Origin: Chitinophagaceae bacterium
GTDB taxonomy: Bacteria; Bacteroidota; Bacteroidia; Chitinophagales; Chitinophagaceae
Reading direction: 5' to 3'
DNA: 64,000 nt
Assembly (NCBI GenBank): GCA_009996675.1
Contig: JAACZQ010000019.1
Location: 18,174 to 82,173 of the forward strand
In this document: piece by piece, positions 44,983 through 54,938 of the stretch
Layout: every line of letters begins with the position of its first letter
Position numbering within the stretch: position 1 is the stretch's first letter
The notes under the pieces: model-generated
Databases searched by the model: none
Seen by the model: the letters and a program-made list of their open reading frames with translations, nothing else
What the model was told of the DNA's origin: nothing
Translations under genes and position numbers: made by a program

Positions 44983-46461
44983 TTATTTTACCTGCCACCA
45001 TACTTTGGTGAGCATATTATCAGCGCCACCCATGCCAGCCACTGCAGCTGCATAATTGGCTCTGTTTAATGATTGTACTGATACCGGATATACCAATCGG
45101 GTTGGCATAGTGCCACCATTCTGTAATCCAGGACCTTTGGGCAGGATTGGATAACCGGTGCGGCGATGTTCAAACCAGGACTGAAAATCAGTAAAGAAAA
45201 ATGTGAAATATTTCTGAGTAATGATCTTTTCAATTTTTTGTTCCATGGTTTCTGCATCAATCCAAACAATACCTGGTTTCAGCAGATGGCCTACAGGAAC
45301 AGTTAACCCCCAATGAGTGATGGCATTGTTAACTCCGTTTTCATAATAAGCTTTAGCACCAGTTGACGGAATAAATCCTCGAACCGCAGCTTCTGCCAAC
45401 ATAAACTGTACTTCGGCATAACTCAGAATATTACCAGTTAAGGGCTCATTTTTCAAAGCAGGCAGGTAGTAAGACATCCGGTCCTGTTGTGCGCCGGGAG
45501 CATAGCCACTGGGAATACCAATATAAGCGCTGGCTACAGTACTTGCCCATTTCGTTAATCTCGGATCTCCCCAGTTATTCAAGGTATTGATGAAGAATTC
45601 GGTAAGACCATTCTCGCCGTTGAAATCATAATCCCGATATGTATTAAAAGCAGAAGTGAAGGGAACTGTGGAAGTAAAACGGATCACGGCATCATCAGTA
45701 TTGCTGGTCATAACCGGATAATTAGCAGCATTGGTTACAATCATTTCATTGATTTTTTGCGCAGCCTTACTTTCCGGCCGGCCCGATGCACGCATGAGCA
45801 GTCGCAGATAAAGACTATTACCAAACCTGCGCCATTTAACAATATCTCCGGCAAACAGTGGATCTCTGGCCATCAGATTGGTAGGCAATGCATTATTCAA
45901 CGCCAGTAAAGCATTAGCTTCTTCAAGTCGAACAAAAAGACTGTCATAAATACTCTTCTGATCATCGAACTTGGGCTGGAACATATTATCGCTTCTACCT
46001 CTATTAGCTTCAGTATAAGGAACATTACCATAAGTATCCGTAATCAGCGAATAGGTATACGCTTCCATAATTCGGGCCATACCCATATAAGAGAAGTTAT
46101 AAGCTTGGTTGGGTAATATGGAAAGCTTTTTAGCATTATCGTAAACATCCTTGAAGTTGGTAATCTGCAAATACCAGCTATTCCACATATAATCTGATTC
46201 CGAAGGGCGAATGATGTACCGGTGAATTTCGTCCGAATTCACTACCGTTACATGCACCTGCATCATTTCATGCACCAGACGATGCTCTCTTGTCTGGTTG
46301 GCATTACGTACTGCGTAAATAGCAGACTCCAGCAGAAGCTCTGGCCTGGTTTCAGGCAAAGTATTAGGGTTTGTGTTCACTTTCTCAAAATCCTTGGAAC
46401 AGGATCCTAATAACATACATACTGTTAAAAGGGTGAACAATGATATTTTAAAAGTTTTCAT
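44983..46461 (-). CDS. SusD/RagB family nutrient-binding lipoprotein (SusD-like_2 type)
   Basis: 492 residues; lipobox MLLGSCSKDF (Cys21). The sequence belongs to the SusD-like_2 subgroup that starts EKVNTNPNTL and has MGMARIMEAYTYSLITDTYG, NVPYTEANRGRSD and LPTNLMARDPLFAGDIVKWR. The closing part is TDFQSWFEHRRTGYPILPKG and VYPVSVQSLNRANYAAAV. It forms the lid of the SusC at 46487. The lipid/phosphoester context suggests its ligand is a glycerophosphodiester- or glycerol-phosphate-containing molecule rather than a glycan; this is inference. Confidence 0.93.
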   Translation of the reverse strand: MKTFKISLFTLLTVCMLLGSCSKDFEKVNTNPNTLPETRPELLLESAIYAVRNANQTREHRLVHEMMQVHVTVVNSDEIHRYIIRPSESDYMWNSWYLQITNFKDVYDNAKKLSILPNQAYNFSYMGMARIMEAYTYSLITDTYGNVPYTEANRGRSDNMFQPKFDDQKSIYDSLFVRLEEANALLALNNALPTNLMARDPLFAGDIVKWRRFGNSLYLRLLMRASGRPESKAAQKINEMIVTNAANYPVMTSNTDDAVIRFTSTVPFTSAFNTYRDYDFNGENGLTEFFINTLNNWGDPRLTKWASTVASAYIGIPSGYAPGAQQDRMSYYLPALKNEPLTGNILSYAEVQFMLAEAAVRGFIPSTGAKAYYENGVNNAITHWGLTVPVGHLLKPGIVWIDAETMEQKIEKIITQKYFTFFFTDFQSWFEHRRTGYPILPKGPGLQNGGTMPTRLVYPVSVQSLNRANYAAAVAGMGGADNMLTKVWWQVK

Positions 46462-46486
46462 GTCGTTGTGTTTTCAGTTGATCAAA

Positions 46487-49400
46487 TCAGAATCCAATGG
46501 TTAAAGAAATACCCAGCGTTCTGGTTGAAGGGAACTGGGCCATTTCAAAACCGGCATTAATGGTACCATCATTAAGGGTACCGAACTCCGGATCAAATGC
46601 CGGCCATTTGGTTAACTGGAAAAGATCTCGTCCATAAATACCCAGTGAAGCTTTCTGCAAATTCAATTTACTCAAGAGCTTCTTAGGCAGTGTATAATCG
46701 AACCGGGCTTCCCTGAATTTAATAAAGTCGGTACTGAAAGTATTTGCCTCCACATTATCCCTGTTGAAATGGGCATCATAATAAGCCTGAATATTGGTAG
46801 CCAGTGTTGTATTTTTCACATACTTATTGGTACCGGCATCATATACCACACCATCGCCCACAATGCCATTGTACCGGCCGGGAATGGTCTTCTTCAGTTT
46901 GCCTTCTTCCATCAATACCGCATGGGTCAGTGAATAAGAAACACCACCAAACTGTCCGTCAAACAACATGCTCAACCGGAAATTTTTATATTTCAACTCT
47001 GTACCTAAGCTCCCCTTCCAGTCAGGATTGGTATTACCCAGGTACTTAATCTCAGTAGTACGAGTGGGAAGACCCTGACTATTATAAATGATCTGCCCAT
47101 CTGGTGCACGATCATAACCAATACCATACAGATCGCCCATACGTCCGCCAGGGCGTGCTTCCACAGAACCGCGGTTAGCAGGACCGGTTGACATTACATA
47201 TACATCCACACCATCCACTAACTCAACAATCTTATTGCGGTTGGCTGCGTAAGTAGCAAATACATCCCAGGTAAAATTGCCACGCTTACTTTTATACACT
47301 GTACCGTTTACCTGTATTTCAATACCCTTATTCGTTACCAGACCCGCATTGGCAATGGTTGCCCCATAACCCGATGCTCTGTCGATCGGTACCGGGAAAA
47401 TCTGGTTGCGGGTATTGTTGCGATATACGGCCACATCTAACGACAGGCGGTTCTTGAAGAAACGTATATCCAAACCCAGCTCCACACTATTAGTCAGCAG
47501 GGCTTTCAGATCGGGATTGGCAATCGCAGAGGGATTACTCAATCCACCAGGAAATAACGTAGGAGTATAGGCAAAGGAAGTCAGGTAGGGTGTTGTGCCC
47601 CCACTACCCACGCCTGCAACAGATCCACGTACTTTCAGGAAAGAAATCGGATCTGGCATACGCATTTTCTCAGAAACAATTACGCTCAGGTTGGCAGAAG
47701 AATAAAAGAAGGGCGCATTCTTGCTGGAGGTTGGCGTTGCCAGTGTACTACTCCAGTCTTCACGTGCTGTGAGATCCAGGAACAGGAATTTTTCATAGGC
47801 CACCTGCGCCATACCATATAAGCTGTTCACCCTGAACTCCGCCCGGTAAGGCAAGGCCACCACAGGATTTTTACTATTAGCCAGTGTATAATAACCGGGC
47901 AGATTGAGCTGATCAGCACGCAAGTCATCACGGATATAACGGTTGCGCATCTGGCTGCCACCTACTGAAAATGAAGTAGAGAACTTACGACCAAAATCCT
48001 TATTGTAACGAAGCAGGAAATCATTGTTTAACTCCTGAGTGAAAATATTTTGTGAACGGAACATTCCTTCCGCAAACTTATTGGTACCGAAAGGGCGCTG
48101 CTGTGACCTGGACTCCGATGCAAAATCCAGCGAACTGCGCACCATCAAACTAAAATCTTTATTGAAATTATAGGTAGCTGAAATATTACCAATCACTCCA
48201 TGCCGGTTTGATTTATTCAGCATCTCATAAGAAATCAGGAACGGATTGTCCAGTAAGCTGCTGAAAGGACGTGTTTGGGCAATATTCTCCTGTCCGGGCA
48301 CCCAGTAATCACGAAACCAATCCATATTCATATTCGGGGTAAGACCGCGGATAAAATACATGATGGACTGATTGTTATAACCAGTTGAGGGCAGGTTATC
48401 TGTATACTTATTGGTATAGTTTACCTTAGCAGACAGCTGTAGTTTATTAGAAAGTTTATGATTCACTGAAAGTGCTACCGTATTGCGCTTATACCCTGTG
48501 TTGGGAATAATCCAGGTATTGTTCTGGTTGGTGAGTGATAAACGCATAGTTGTGGTACTGTTACCACCATCAATTGTTACTGAATTGGTAAGTGTTTTAC
48601 CGGTAACAAAAAAATCTTTCCGGTTATTTGTATAAGGCACCCAGGGTAAACGGGTGGCCGATTTATTTCTGGTTGCGGGATCATATTGATAGTATTGCTG
48701 ACCAGCGAAAGCAGGCCCCCAGGCAGAACTGGTACTGCGCGTACTGGGACCATCTTCCGTGGCATTGTAAGAATACCAGGTATTTTGTCCACTTGCACCC
48801 TGACCAAACTCATACTGATAATCGGGCCAGCGGTTGATCATATCAATGGAAGCATTGAGGTTATAAGTAATACCCAATCCTTTTCTGCTGGCGTTACCCG
48901 ATTTGGTAGTAATGATGATGGCACCATTGGCTCCACGGGCACCATACAATGCAGTAGCACCGGGACCTTTCAGCACCGATACACTTTCAATGTCTTCAGG
49001 ATTAATATCATTCAGACTGGTACCAAAGTCAACGGGTGATTCAGATTGCAGGTAAGCAGAACTTCCTGTACCGGTTTGCGCACCGGAACTACTGCTGATC
49101 ACCACACCATCCAGTACAATCAATGCCTGAGAATTACCATCCAGTGAATTCTCCCCACGCAATACAATTTTATTGGAACCAGCAGGTCCGCCACCCGACT
49201 TCAGCAGGTTCAGGCCTGCCACTTTACCGGTGAGAGCGTTGGTCCAGTTATTCGACATTGCCTCTGTAAGATCTTCCCCTTTTACTTTGGATACGGCATA
49301 GCCTAAGGCTTTCTCTTCCCGTTTAATACCAAGCGCTGTTACTACCACACCCTGTAATTCGCTGGAAGTAGATGTCAATTCAAAATTCATTACAGTTTTA

Positions 49401-49693
49401 TCCCCGATTTTTTCTTCGATAGTAGTAAAACCCAGCGCAGAAATCTGCAGGGTTTGTCCTACTACAGCAGTAATGGTAAAGGCACCTTTAGCATCGGTAG
49501 CCACCCCACGGGTGGTTCCCTTGATGGTAACAGATGCTTTTTCAATGGGGGTACCGTCTTCAGCATTTTTTACGACACCGGTTACCGTTTTGGGTTGTGC
49601 TCCCGAATAAATGGCAACAGACATCCCAAAGAGAAACAGCAGTAAGGTTCTGCTGAATACCCTAAACGTTGCAGCATGTGTACGAGTTTTCAT
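46487..49693 (-). CDS. SusC/RagA family TonB-linked outer-membrane transporter
   Basis: 1068 residues from the ATG at 49693 (an upstream TTG is in frame). Signal peptide (RTLLLFLFGMSVAIYSGAQ), carboxypeptidase-regulatory-like domain (VTGVVKNAEDGTPIEKASVT), plug (about 125-290) with PGATALYGARGANGAIIITT, then the barrel ending TLGISLTIGF. It pairs with SusD downstream (25 bases). Together they should bring a phosphorylated or lipid-derived substrate into the periplasm for the hydrolases downstream. It is 43 bases after glpT. Confidence 0.95.
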   Translation of the reverse strand: MKTRTHAATFRVFSRTLLLFLFGMSVAIYSGAQPKTVTGVVKNAEDGTPIEKASVTIKGTTRGVATDAKGAFTITAVVGQTLQISALGFTTIEEKIGDKTVMNFELTSTSSELQGVVVTALGIKREEKALGYAVSKVKGEDLTEAMSNNWTNALTGKVAGLNLLKSGGGPAGSNKIVLRGENSLDGNSQALIVLDGVVISSSSGAQTGTGSSAYLQSESPVDFGTSLNDINPEDIESVSVLKGPGATALYGARGANGAIIITTKSGNASRKGLGITYNLNASIDMINRWPDYQYEFGQGASGQNTWYSYNATEDGPSTRSTSSAWGPAFAGQQYYQYDPATRNKSATRLPWVPYTNNRKDFFVTGKTLTNSVTIDGGNSTTTMRLSLTNQNNTWIIPNTGYKRNTVALSVNHKLSNKLQLSAKVNYTNKYTDNLPSTGYNNQSIMYFIRGLTPNMNMDWFRDYWVPGQENIAQTRPFSSLLDNPFLISYEMLNKSNRHGVIGNISATYNFNKDFSLMVRSSLDFASESRSQQRPFGTNKFAEGMFRSQNIFTQELNNDFLLRYNKDFGRKFSTSFSVGGSQMRNRYIRDDLRADQLNLPGYYTLANSKNPVVALPYRAEFRVNSLYGMAQVAYEKFLFLDLTAREDWSSTLATPTSSKNAPFFYSSANLSVIVSEKMRMPDPISFLKVRGSVAGVGSGGTTPYLTSFAYTPTLFPGGLSNPSAIANPDLKALLTNSVELGLDIRFFKNRLSLDVAVYRNNTRNQIFPVPIDRASGYGATIANAGLVTNKGIEIQVNGTVYKSKRGNFTWDVFATYAANRNKIVELVDGVDVYVMSTGPANRGSVEARPGGRMGDLYGIGYDRAPDGQIIYNSQGLPTRTTEIKYLGNTNPDWKGSLGTELKYKNFRLSMLFDGQFGGVSYSLTHAVLMEEGKLKKTIPGRYNGIVGDGVVYDAGTNKYVKNTTLATNIQAYYDAHFNRDNVEANTFSTDFIKFREARFDYTLPKKLLSKLNLQKASLGIYGRDLFQLTKWPAFDPEFGTLNDGTINAGFEMAQFPSTRTLGISLTIGF

Positions 49694-49736
49694 ACGCAGT
49701 TGATTGGAGTTATTGGTTTTGAGTTTGGACAAAGAG

Positions 49737-51074
49737 TTATGTTTTGTTTGTTTTGCTTTCCTTCCTCGATGCCATGGCCGTGAACACTATAGCCAGTATG
49801 CAGGAAATAATCAGTATATAAAAACCGCCATCCCATCCCCAGGCATCCACCACATATCCCATGGCTATATTGGCAAACAAAGCTCCGCCCAGGTAACCAA
49901 ATAATCCGGTTAACCCAGCCGCAGTTCCGGCTGCTTTTTTAGGCACGAGATCCAGTGCATGTACACCAATCAGCATTACGGGGCCATAGATCAGAAATCC
50001 AATCACCACCAGAGCGATATTATCGACCAGGGGATGCCCTGCCGGATTTTTCCAGTACACCAGAACAGCTGCCAGCACCAGTAACATGTAAATAATAGTT
50101 GCAGGTGCGCGTTTACCTTTAAAGACCTTATCACTTAGCCACCCACACAACAATGTCCCAGGTATACCCGCATATTCATAAGCGAAATAAGCCCACCCTG
50201 CATCGTTAATGGAGAAACCCTTTGCTTCCTTGAGATAGGTAGGCGCCCAATCGAGAACGCCATAGCGCACCAAATATATAAACGCATTAGCGAACGCAAT
50301 GAACCACAGTGTTTTGTTAACCAAAACATAATCCATGAATATCTGCCTTGCAGACAATTCTTTTTCATGGGAAGCATTATAATCAGGCGCATGATCTTTT
50401 TTGTAAGATTCTATCGCAGGTAATCCGCATGATTGTGGTGTATCTCTAACCAGTACATAAGCAATCATAGCCACCACAATGGCGATAATACCAGGGAAAT
50501 AAAATTTACTCTGCCAGGTTCCAAAAACTGTAACACCAATAATCGACAAAGGGCCTACCAGACCGCCTCCAACATTATGCGCCACATTCCAGATGCTCAT
50601 GCGGGTACCTCTTTCTTTAATAGAATACCAGTGCACCACTACACGTCCGCATGGAGGCCATCCCATACCCTGAAACCAGCCATTGATAAAGAGTAATAAA
50701 AACATAATGGTAATTGAACCCGTGGCAAACGGGAAAACACCCATCACAATCATGGTCAGCGCCGATAGTACAAGTCCGAGTGAAAGAAAAATACGGGCAT
50801 TACTCCGGTCAGAGAGATTACCCATGATGAATTTGCTGATACCATACGCAATGGATACCCCGGAAAGTGCAATACCCAGTTGTCCCTTGGAGAATCCTCT
50901 CTCTACGAGGTCGGGCATGGCCATGCTGAAGTTTTTACGAACCAGATAATAGCCGGCATAACCAATAAATATTCCCAGAAATACCTGTAAGCGCAAACGC
51001 TTATATACAGGATCTATCTGTTCAGCCGGCAACAAGGCCTTATGTTCGGCAGGTTGTAAGAATCGTAGTGGCAT
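49737..51074 (-). CDS. glpT: Glycerol-3-phosphate transporter (GlpT, OPA family MFS)
   Basis: 445 residues from the ATG at 51074 (a TTG upstream is in frame). Twelve membrane segments. By eye it is very close to Escherichia coli Glp[90 protein letters not shown]. Residues that bind the substrate in the E. coli protein (Arg45, His165, Arg269) have clear counterparts ([18 protein letters not shown]). It imports sn-glycerol-3-phosphate in exchange for phosphate. It is the key link between the periplasmic enzymes and GlpD. Confidence 0.96.
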   Translation of the reverse strand: MPLRFLQPAEHKALLPAEQIDPVYKRLRLQVFLGIFIGYAGYYLVRKNFSMAMPDLVERGFSKGQLGIALSGVSIAYGISKFIMGNLSDRSNARIFLSLGLVLSALTMIVMGVFPFATGSITIMFLLLFINGWFQGMGWPPCGRVVVHWYSIKERGTRMSIWNVAHNVGGGLVGPLSIIGVTVFGTWQSKFYFPGIIAIVVAMIAYVLVRDTPQSCGLPAIESYKKDHAPDYNASHEKELSARQIFMDYVLVNKTLWFIAFANAFIYLVRYGVLDWAPTYLKEAKGFSINDAGWAYFAYEYAGIPGTLLCGWLSDKVFKGKRAPATIIYMLLVLAAVLVYWKNPAGHPLVDNIALVVIGFLIYGPVMLIGVHALDLVPKKAAGTAAGLTGLFGYLGGALFANIAMGYVVDAWGWDGGFYILIISCILAIVFTAMASRKESKTNKT

Positions 51075-51100
51075 GGTCAATCGTTGGTATAGTCTTCTTG

Positions 51101-52663
51101 TTAGTTTAATTGGTATTGTCGGGCCAGTTTTTCAAAAGCTTCCACCTGCTCCTCTACCCATCCATCATCCTTACCCAGCTCTTTTGCCATAATACGGGCC
51201 ACTTCAGGTGCAATACGGATACTTTCAGCCGCGTCCAGTAATAAAGCCCTGGTACGTCTCGATAAAACATCTTCCACTGTTCTTGCCATCTCATTTTGTA
51301 CCGCCCAGATCACCTGCATGCGGTGTATTTTAAGCGACTCACTGATCCACACCCCTGCACTGCCATTCATTTGAGCACGCAATAAAGGCGCATCACTGCC
51401 ATAGAAATAAAAAGCATCATTCCAATCCGGATCAGGCGCAAAACCATGAATGGGCATATGGGCCGTCTGTGGCTCCCGATGCGGCCATTGCAAATGCCGC
51501 TCTATATGATCCACCAAATCCTCCCCCATCTTCCGGAAAGTAGTCCATTTACCACCCAGCATGGTAAACAGGTTAGAATCGGATACAATGATTTTATGAC
51601 TGCGTGAAATCTCCTTGGTCTTTTGATTCTCTCCTTTGGGTGCAGCAAGCGGACGCAAACCAGCAAACACACTCAGCACATCTTTACGGGTAGGCTTTTG
51701 AGACAAATAATCAGAAGCTGTTGCCAGAATGAAATCAATTTCTTTTTCCAATGCCCTGGGTTCCAGACTGGCTTCCTCCACCGGCGTATCCGTAGTACCT
51801 AATACCACTTTATGATGCCAGGGAACCGCAAACAAGACCCGACCATCCGGGGTTTTGGGAATCATCATAGCATTTTCAGAAGGATAAAAACTTTTATCGA
51901 GTACCAGGTGCACCCCTTGACTTACACAAATGGTTTTGGCACTGCCGGGCCGGTCCATTTGTAATATCTCATCCACAAACACACCCGTAGCATTCACCAC
52001 CGATCTGGCGCGGAACTGAAAGGGTGCCCTGGTCTCCACATCATAGGCTTTTACACCCGATATCTTTCCAATATTGTTTTTCTGTAATCCCGATACCTTC
52101 ATATAATTCATAGCATAACCACCCTGCTCCCAAATACTTTGTACCAGATTAATGGCCAAACGGGTATCGTCGAACTGACCATCATGGTATACAATTCCCC
52201 CAAGCAATCCCCTTGTTTTCACGCCCGACATCTGCTCCAGTACTTTTTTACGGGAAATGAATTTCGAAGATCCCAAACTCAGTTTACCGGAAATCCAGTC
52301 GTATAATTTGAGCCCGATAAAATATTTCAGCTTGTCGAAATGACTGTAAATAGGAATGATAAAAGTCTGGTTGCGTACAATATGCGGCGCATTTCGATAT
52401 AATAAACCTCTTTCCACACTTGCTTCCCTAACCAGTTTCACATCGCCCTGCGCCAGGTAACGAACACCCCCATGAACTAATTTGGTACTCCGGCTGGACG
52501 TGCCTTTCGCAAAATCCGCCTGCTCCAGCAATAATGTCTGGTAACCCCGGCTCACCGCATCCAGGGCTATGCCCAAACCGGTGGCACCACCACCAATAAC
52601 AATCAAATCCCATTCCCGATTATCGGAGGCTAATTCGGCTAATAGTTCTTTACGATCGGTCAT
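51101..52663 (-). CDS. glpD: Glycerol-3-phosphate dehydrogenase, FAD-dependent (GlpD)
   Basis: 520 residues. N-terminal FAD-binding dinucleotide fold ([20 protein letters not shown]), [20 protein letters not shown], then the DAO domain (about 20-370; [20 protein letters not shown]) and the C-terminal DAO_C helices. It oxidises sn-glycerol-3-phosphate to dihydroxyacetone phosphate at the inner membrane, feeding quinone. First gene of the ten-gene operon. The direct-repeat region that probably binds the divergent DeoR-type regulator lies just upstream. Confidence 0.96.
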   Translation of the reverse strand: MTDRKELLAELASDNREWDLIVIGGGATGLGIALDAVSRGYQTLLLEQADFAKGTSSRSTKLVHGGVRYLAQGDVKLVREASVERGLLYRNAPHIVRNQTFIIPIYSHFDKLKYFIGLKLYDWISGKLSLGSSKFISRKKVLEQMSGVKTRGLLGGIVYHDGQFDDTRLAINLVQSIWEQGGYAMNYMKVSGLQKNNIGKISGVKAYDVETRAPFQFRARSVVNATGVFVDEILQMDRPGSAKTICVSQGVHLVLDKSFYPSENAMMIPKTPDGRVLFAVPWHHKVVLGTTDTPVEEASLEPRALEKEIDFILATASDYLSQKPTRKDVLSVFAGLRPLAAPKGENQKTKEISRSHKIIVSDSNLFTMLGGKWTTFRKMGEDLVDHIERHLQWPHREPQTAHMPIHGFAPDPDWNDAFYFYGSDAPLLRAQMNGSAGVWISESLKIHRMQVIWAVQNEMARTVEDVLSRRTRALLLDAAESIRIAPEVARIMAKELGKDDGWVEEQVEAFEKLARQYQLN

Positions 52664-52680
52664 AATAATTCTTTCTTTTA

Positions 52681-52750
52681 TTTTCTTTCGTTTTTATAAG
52701 AAACGAAAGAAAATGAGCCAAAACGAAACTATATAAAATAAAATGAAACT
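52681..52750. promoter_or_regulatory. Candidate DeoR/GlpR operator array: three AAAYGAAA repeats 20 bp apart plus inverted copy
   Basis: AAACGAAA at 52701-52708, AAACGAAA at 52721-52728 and AAATGAAA at 52741-52748 stand exactly 20 bp apart (two helical turns). An inverted copy TTTCGTTT at 52686-52693 makes, with the first, a 13-bp perfect inverted repeat (52681-52693 and 52701-52713, 7-base centre). The array is 18-88 bases upstream of glpD and about 100 bases before the divergent DeoR-type gene. DeoR-family repressors are known to bind repeated TTTCGTTT-like half sites; binding here is inference. The 191-base gap shows no other clear signal. Confidence 0.6.
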
Positions 52751-52854
52751 TCAAAATATTTTATTTTAGACCGCGCAAGTCATTGTATTACAAATTGTTT
52801 CGATATTCATACATTCAAATAAAATACGGATATTGAAGTCTGAAAGCCCTTGTT

Positions 52855-53619
52855 ATGCTTAGCCTACAAGAAAGACACCAGCATATTTTAGACAAACTGA
52901 AACGGGAAGGAAGTATCAAAGTATTGGATCTCTGCGCCGAACTCAATGTATCATCCGTAACCATTCGAAAGGATCTCCAACTGCTGGAAGATAAAAACCT
53001 GGTATATCGCACCCATGGTGGTGGTACACTGGCCAACCCTTATGCAGCCGACCGACATGTGAATGAAAAAGAAAAGCTGAATGCCAGCCAAAAATCAGAT
53101 ATCGGTGCAGCTGCTGCAGCTTTTATAGATCCCAACGACTGTGTAATTATTGCTTCAGGAACCACTGTACTCTACCTTGCACGCAAAATTGTCCCCAGCG
53201 ATAACCTCACCATCATTACCGGCGCCTTAAACGTAGCAGCTGAACTTAACTCCCGCAGTAATGTTGAAATCATCATGCTGGGAGGAATTCTGCGCAAAAG
53301 CAGTACTTCTGTAACCGGTCATTATGCCGAAAGAATCCTGGAAGATTTTGCCTGCAGTAAGGTATTTCTCGGTGTAGATGGTATTGACCCGGAATTCGGA
53401 CTTACCACCACTAACATGATGGAAGCTCAACTCAATCGAAAAATGATGGCCGCTGCGCAAAAAACCATAGTGCTGGCCGACTCCACTAAATTCGGCAAAC
53501 GCGGCTTCGGCAAAATCTGCGGCATGGAAGACATCCACCACATCATTACCGACAAAGGCGTATCCGATCATATTGTCGATACCGTTCGGGGAATGGGTAT
53601 TGAAATTACCCTTGTATGA
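52855..53619 (+). CDS. DeoR/GlpR-family transcriptional regulator of glycerol metabolism
   Basis: 254 residues. N-terminal DeoR helix-turn-helix (ERHQHILDKLKREGSIKVLD, LNVSSVTIRKDLQLLEDKNL, VYRTHGGGTL, about 4-60), followed by the DeoR sensor domain (about 75-235; NDCVIIASGTTVLYLARKIV, LNSRSNVEIIMLGGILRKSS, TTTNMMEAQLNRKMMAAAQK, VLADSTKFGKRGF). The sensor fold binds phosphorylated sugars or polyols. Divergent from glpD, it fits a repressor released by glycerol-3-phosphate, as for E. coli GlpR. The assignment rests on family and position. Confidence 0.92.
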   Translation: MLSLQERHQHILDKLKREGSIKVLDLCAELNVSSVTIRKDLQLLEDKNLVYRTHGGGTLANPYAADRHVNEKEKLNASQKSDIGAAAAAFIDPNDCVIIASGTTVLYLARKIVPSDNLTIITGALNVAAELNSRSNVEIIMLGGILRKSSTSVTGHYAERILEDFACSKVFLGVDGIDPEFGLTTTNMMEAQLNRKMMAAAQKTIVLADSTKFGKRGFGKICGMEDIHHIITDKGVSDHIVDTVRGMGIEITLV

Positions 53620-53724
53620 AAAGGCGCATGAATCCTGCGTGAGTGAGACAGGTTATGAATGAAACGAGCAAAGTGAAAAGATTCCGGTTTCGCAACAATC
53701 ATCAGCTATTTTAAATAAACATGA

Positions 53725-54816
53725 ATGATGCATCGCGTATTGTATTCACTCCTCTGGACAATGCTTTTATACACCCCAGGCAAAGCTCAGCAGGCATTTC
53801 ATATCCCCCGCATAGCATCACTGGCAAACTCAGTTACCGATAGCCTCCCCGATGCCGATTGCTATTTCATCGGTCAGGCACATCTTAATAAGCTCAACAC
53901 CTCCCTGGAACTCGAACTGCTATTACAGCTGCATGCCAGGCATGGTGTTCAATTCGAAATACTGGAATATTCCCACTCCGCAGCAATAATCATGAATGAA
54001 TACCTGGAAACAGGGAAAGAAGATTTATTGAAATCCCTGGATAGCAACGGAAATTTCAGCCTCTTAAGAGGTGTAAGGCAATACAACCAGGCTTTAACAA
54101 CAGAAAAACGAATCCGGTTTTTTGGTATCGATTTTGAAGGCAGGGCCAATAATCGCTACCTGAAAAAAGCTGCTGCAATCATCTGTCACAACAAACAACT
54201 CAATAATAATACGCGATTGGGTCAATACCTGGCATCCATGCAGTTGCCAGATGCAGATATCCCGCAACTACTTACTCAAATAAAGCAATACCTCAGCGTT
54301 GCTGCAGATACAGCTGCAAGTTTATTGGGTAATTATTATATCGACCTGTTACTGATCACACAGGCGCAATATGGGTTCAGTCCCAGAAGAGATGCCAATA
54401 TGTTTATGAATTTTCAAACACTGTATAAAACATTAAGCACATATACCCCCAATCCCCGCTTCTTCGGATCATTTGGTTATGCGCATATACAACCGGGTAA
54501 TACGCAATCTATCAGCTATCGGTTACAATACAGTAACAGCAGCCCGGTTCGGGGAAAAGTACCCCTGATCGGCATTCAGTATTTCCGTTCAGTCACTGGC
54601 GAATCTTACCAGACTACTATTGGCAACCTGTCTGCACTCTGCAACAAATCCGCATTAAGACAACTGGAAGAACGGGTATCTGACAATAGCCCCGAAGTAC
54701 TTATTTACGGTAAAAAGAATCTTTCGCTGCTTCCCTGCAAACCCGGACTTCAAACATTCAGCGCTGTACTGCTTGTTTATAACTATCCGGGATCACGCAG
54801 TTATATCTTCGAATAA
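53725..54816 (+). CDS. Secreted EreA/ChaN-like superfamily protein, altered GE motif
   Basis: 363 residues with an N-terminal signal peptide (about 1-21, TPGKAQQ). The layout resembles the erythromycin esterase-like/ChaN superfamily: an early strand then GQAHLNKLNTSLELELLLQL, LEYSHSAAIIMNEYLETG, later IRFFGIDFEG, and a late SFGYAHIQP. In most members the first motif is GExHG, with a catalytic or binding Glu; here it reads GQAHL. Whether it is an active enzyme is unclear. It has no obvious partners; the nearest upstream gene (DeoR-type) is 105 bases away. Function not known. Confidence 0.55.
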   Translation: MMHRVLYSLLWTMLLYTPGKAQQAFHIPRIASLANSVTDSLPDADCYFIGQAHLNKLNTSLELELLLQLHARHGVQFEILEYSHSAAIIMNEYLETGKEDLLKSLDSNGNFSLLRGVRQYNQALTTEKRIRFFGIDFEGRANNRYLKKAAAIICHNKQLNNNTRLGQYLASMQLPDADIPQLLTQIKQYLSVAADTAASLLGNYYIDLLLITQAQYGFSPRRDANMFMNFQTLYKTLSTYTPNPRFFGSFGYAHIQPGNTQSISYRLQYSNSSPVRGKVPLIGIQYFRSVTGESYQTTIGNLSALCNKSALRQLEERVSDNSPEVLIYGKKNLSLLPCKPGLQTFSAVLLVYNYPGSRSYIFE

Positions 54817-54889
54817 CCTAGATCATTGATCGGTTTTGGTGAAATCGCAAGCTGTGAATGAGGTAAAAAGTCAATTCGGGTTTCATAAA

Positions 54890-54917
54890 AAAGGGCCGCT
54901 CCAATGAGCGGCCCTTT
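54890..54917 (-). terminator. Rho-independent terminator of the third SusC/SusD operon
   Basis: An 11-pair GC-rich stem (AAAGGGCCGCT and its complement) with a 6-base loop, followed on the minus strand by a U-run (TTTTTATG). It is 21 bases past the susD stop. The plus-strand gene at 53725 ends 73 bases before it; the same hairpin could serve that direction too, with weaker U content. Confidence 0.85.
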
Positions 54918-54938
54918 GATTATAAGCGGAAACTTGAA

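Noticed and set aside
49694..49732. Longer start for susC at a TTG.
   Set aside because: It would put a polar, non-signal stretch before a normal signal peptide; the ATG at 49693 fits better. The same logic moved the starts of susD (19595), glpF (39097), GDPD (41548), SGNH (42232), glpT (51074), susD (56348) and susC (59393).
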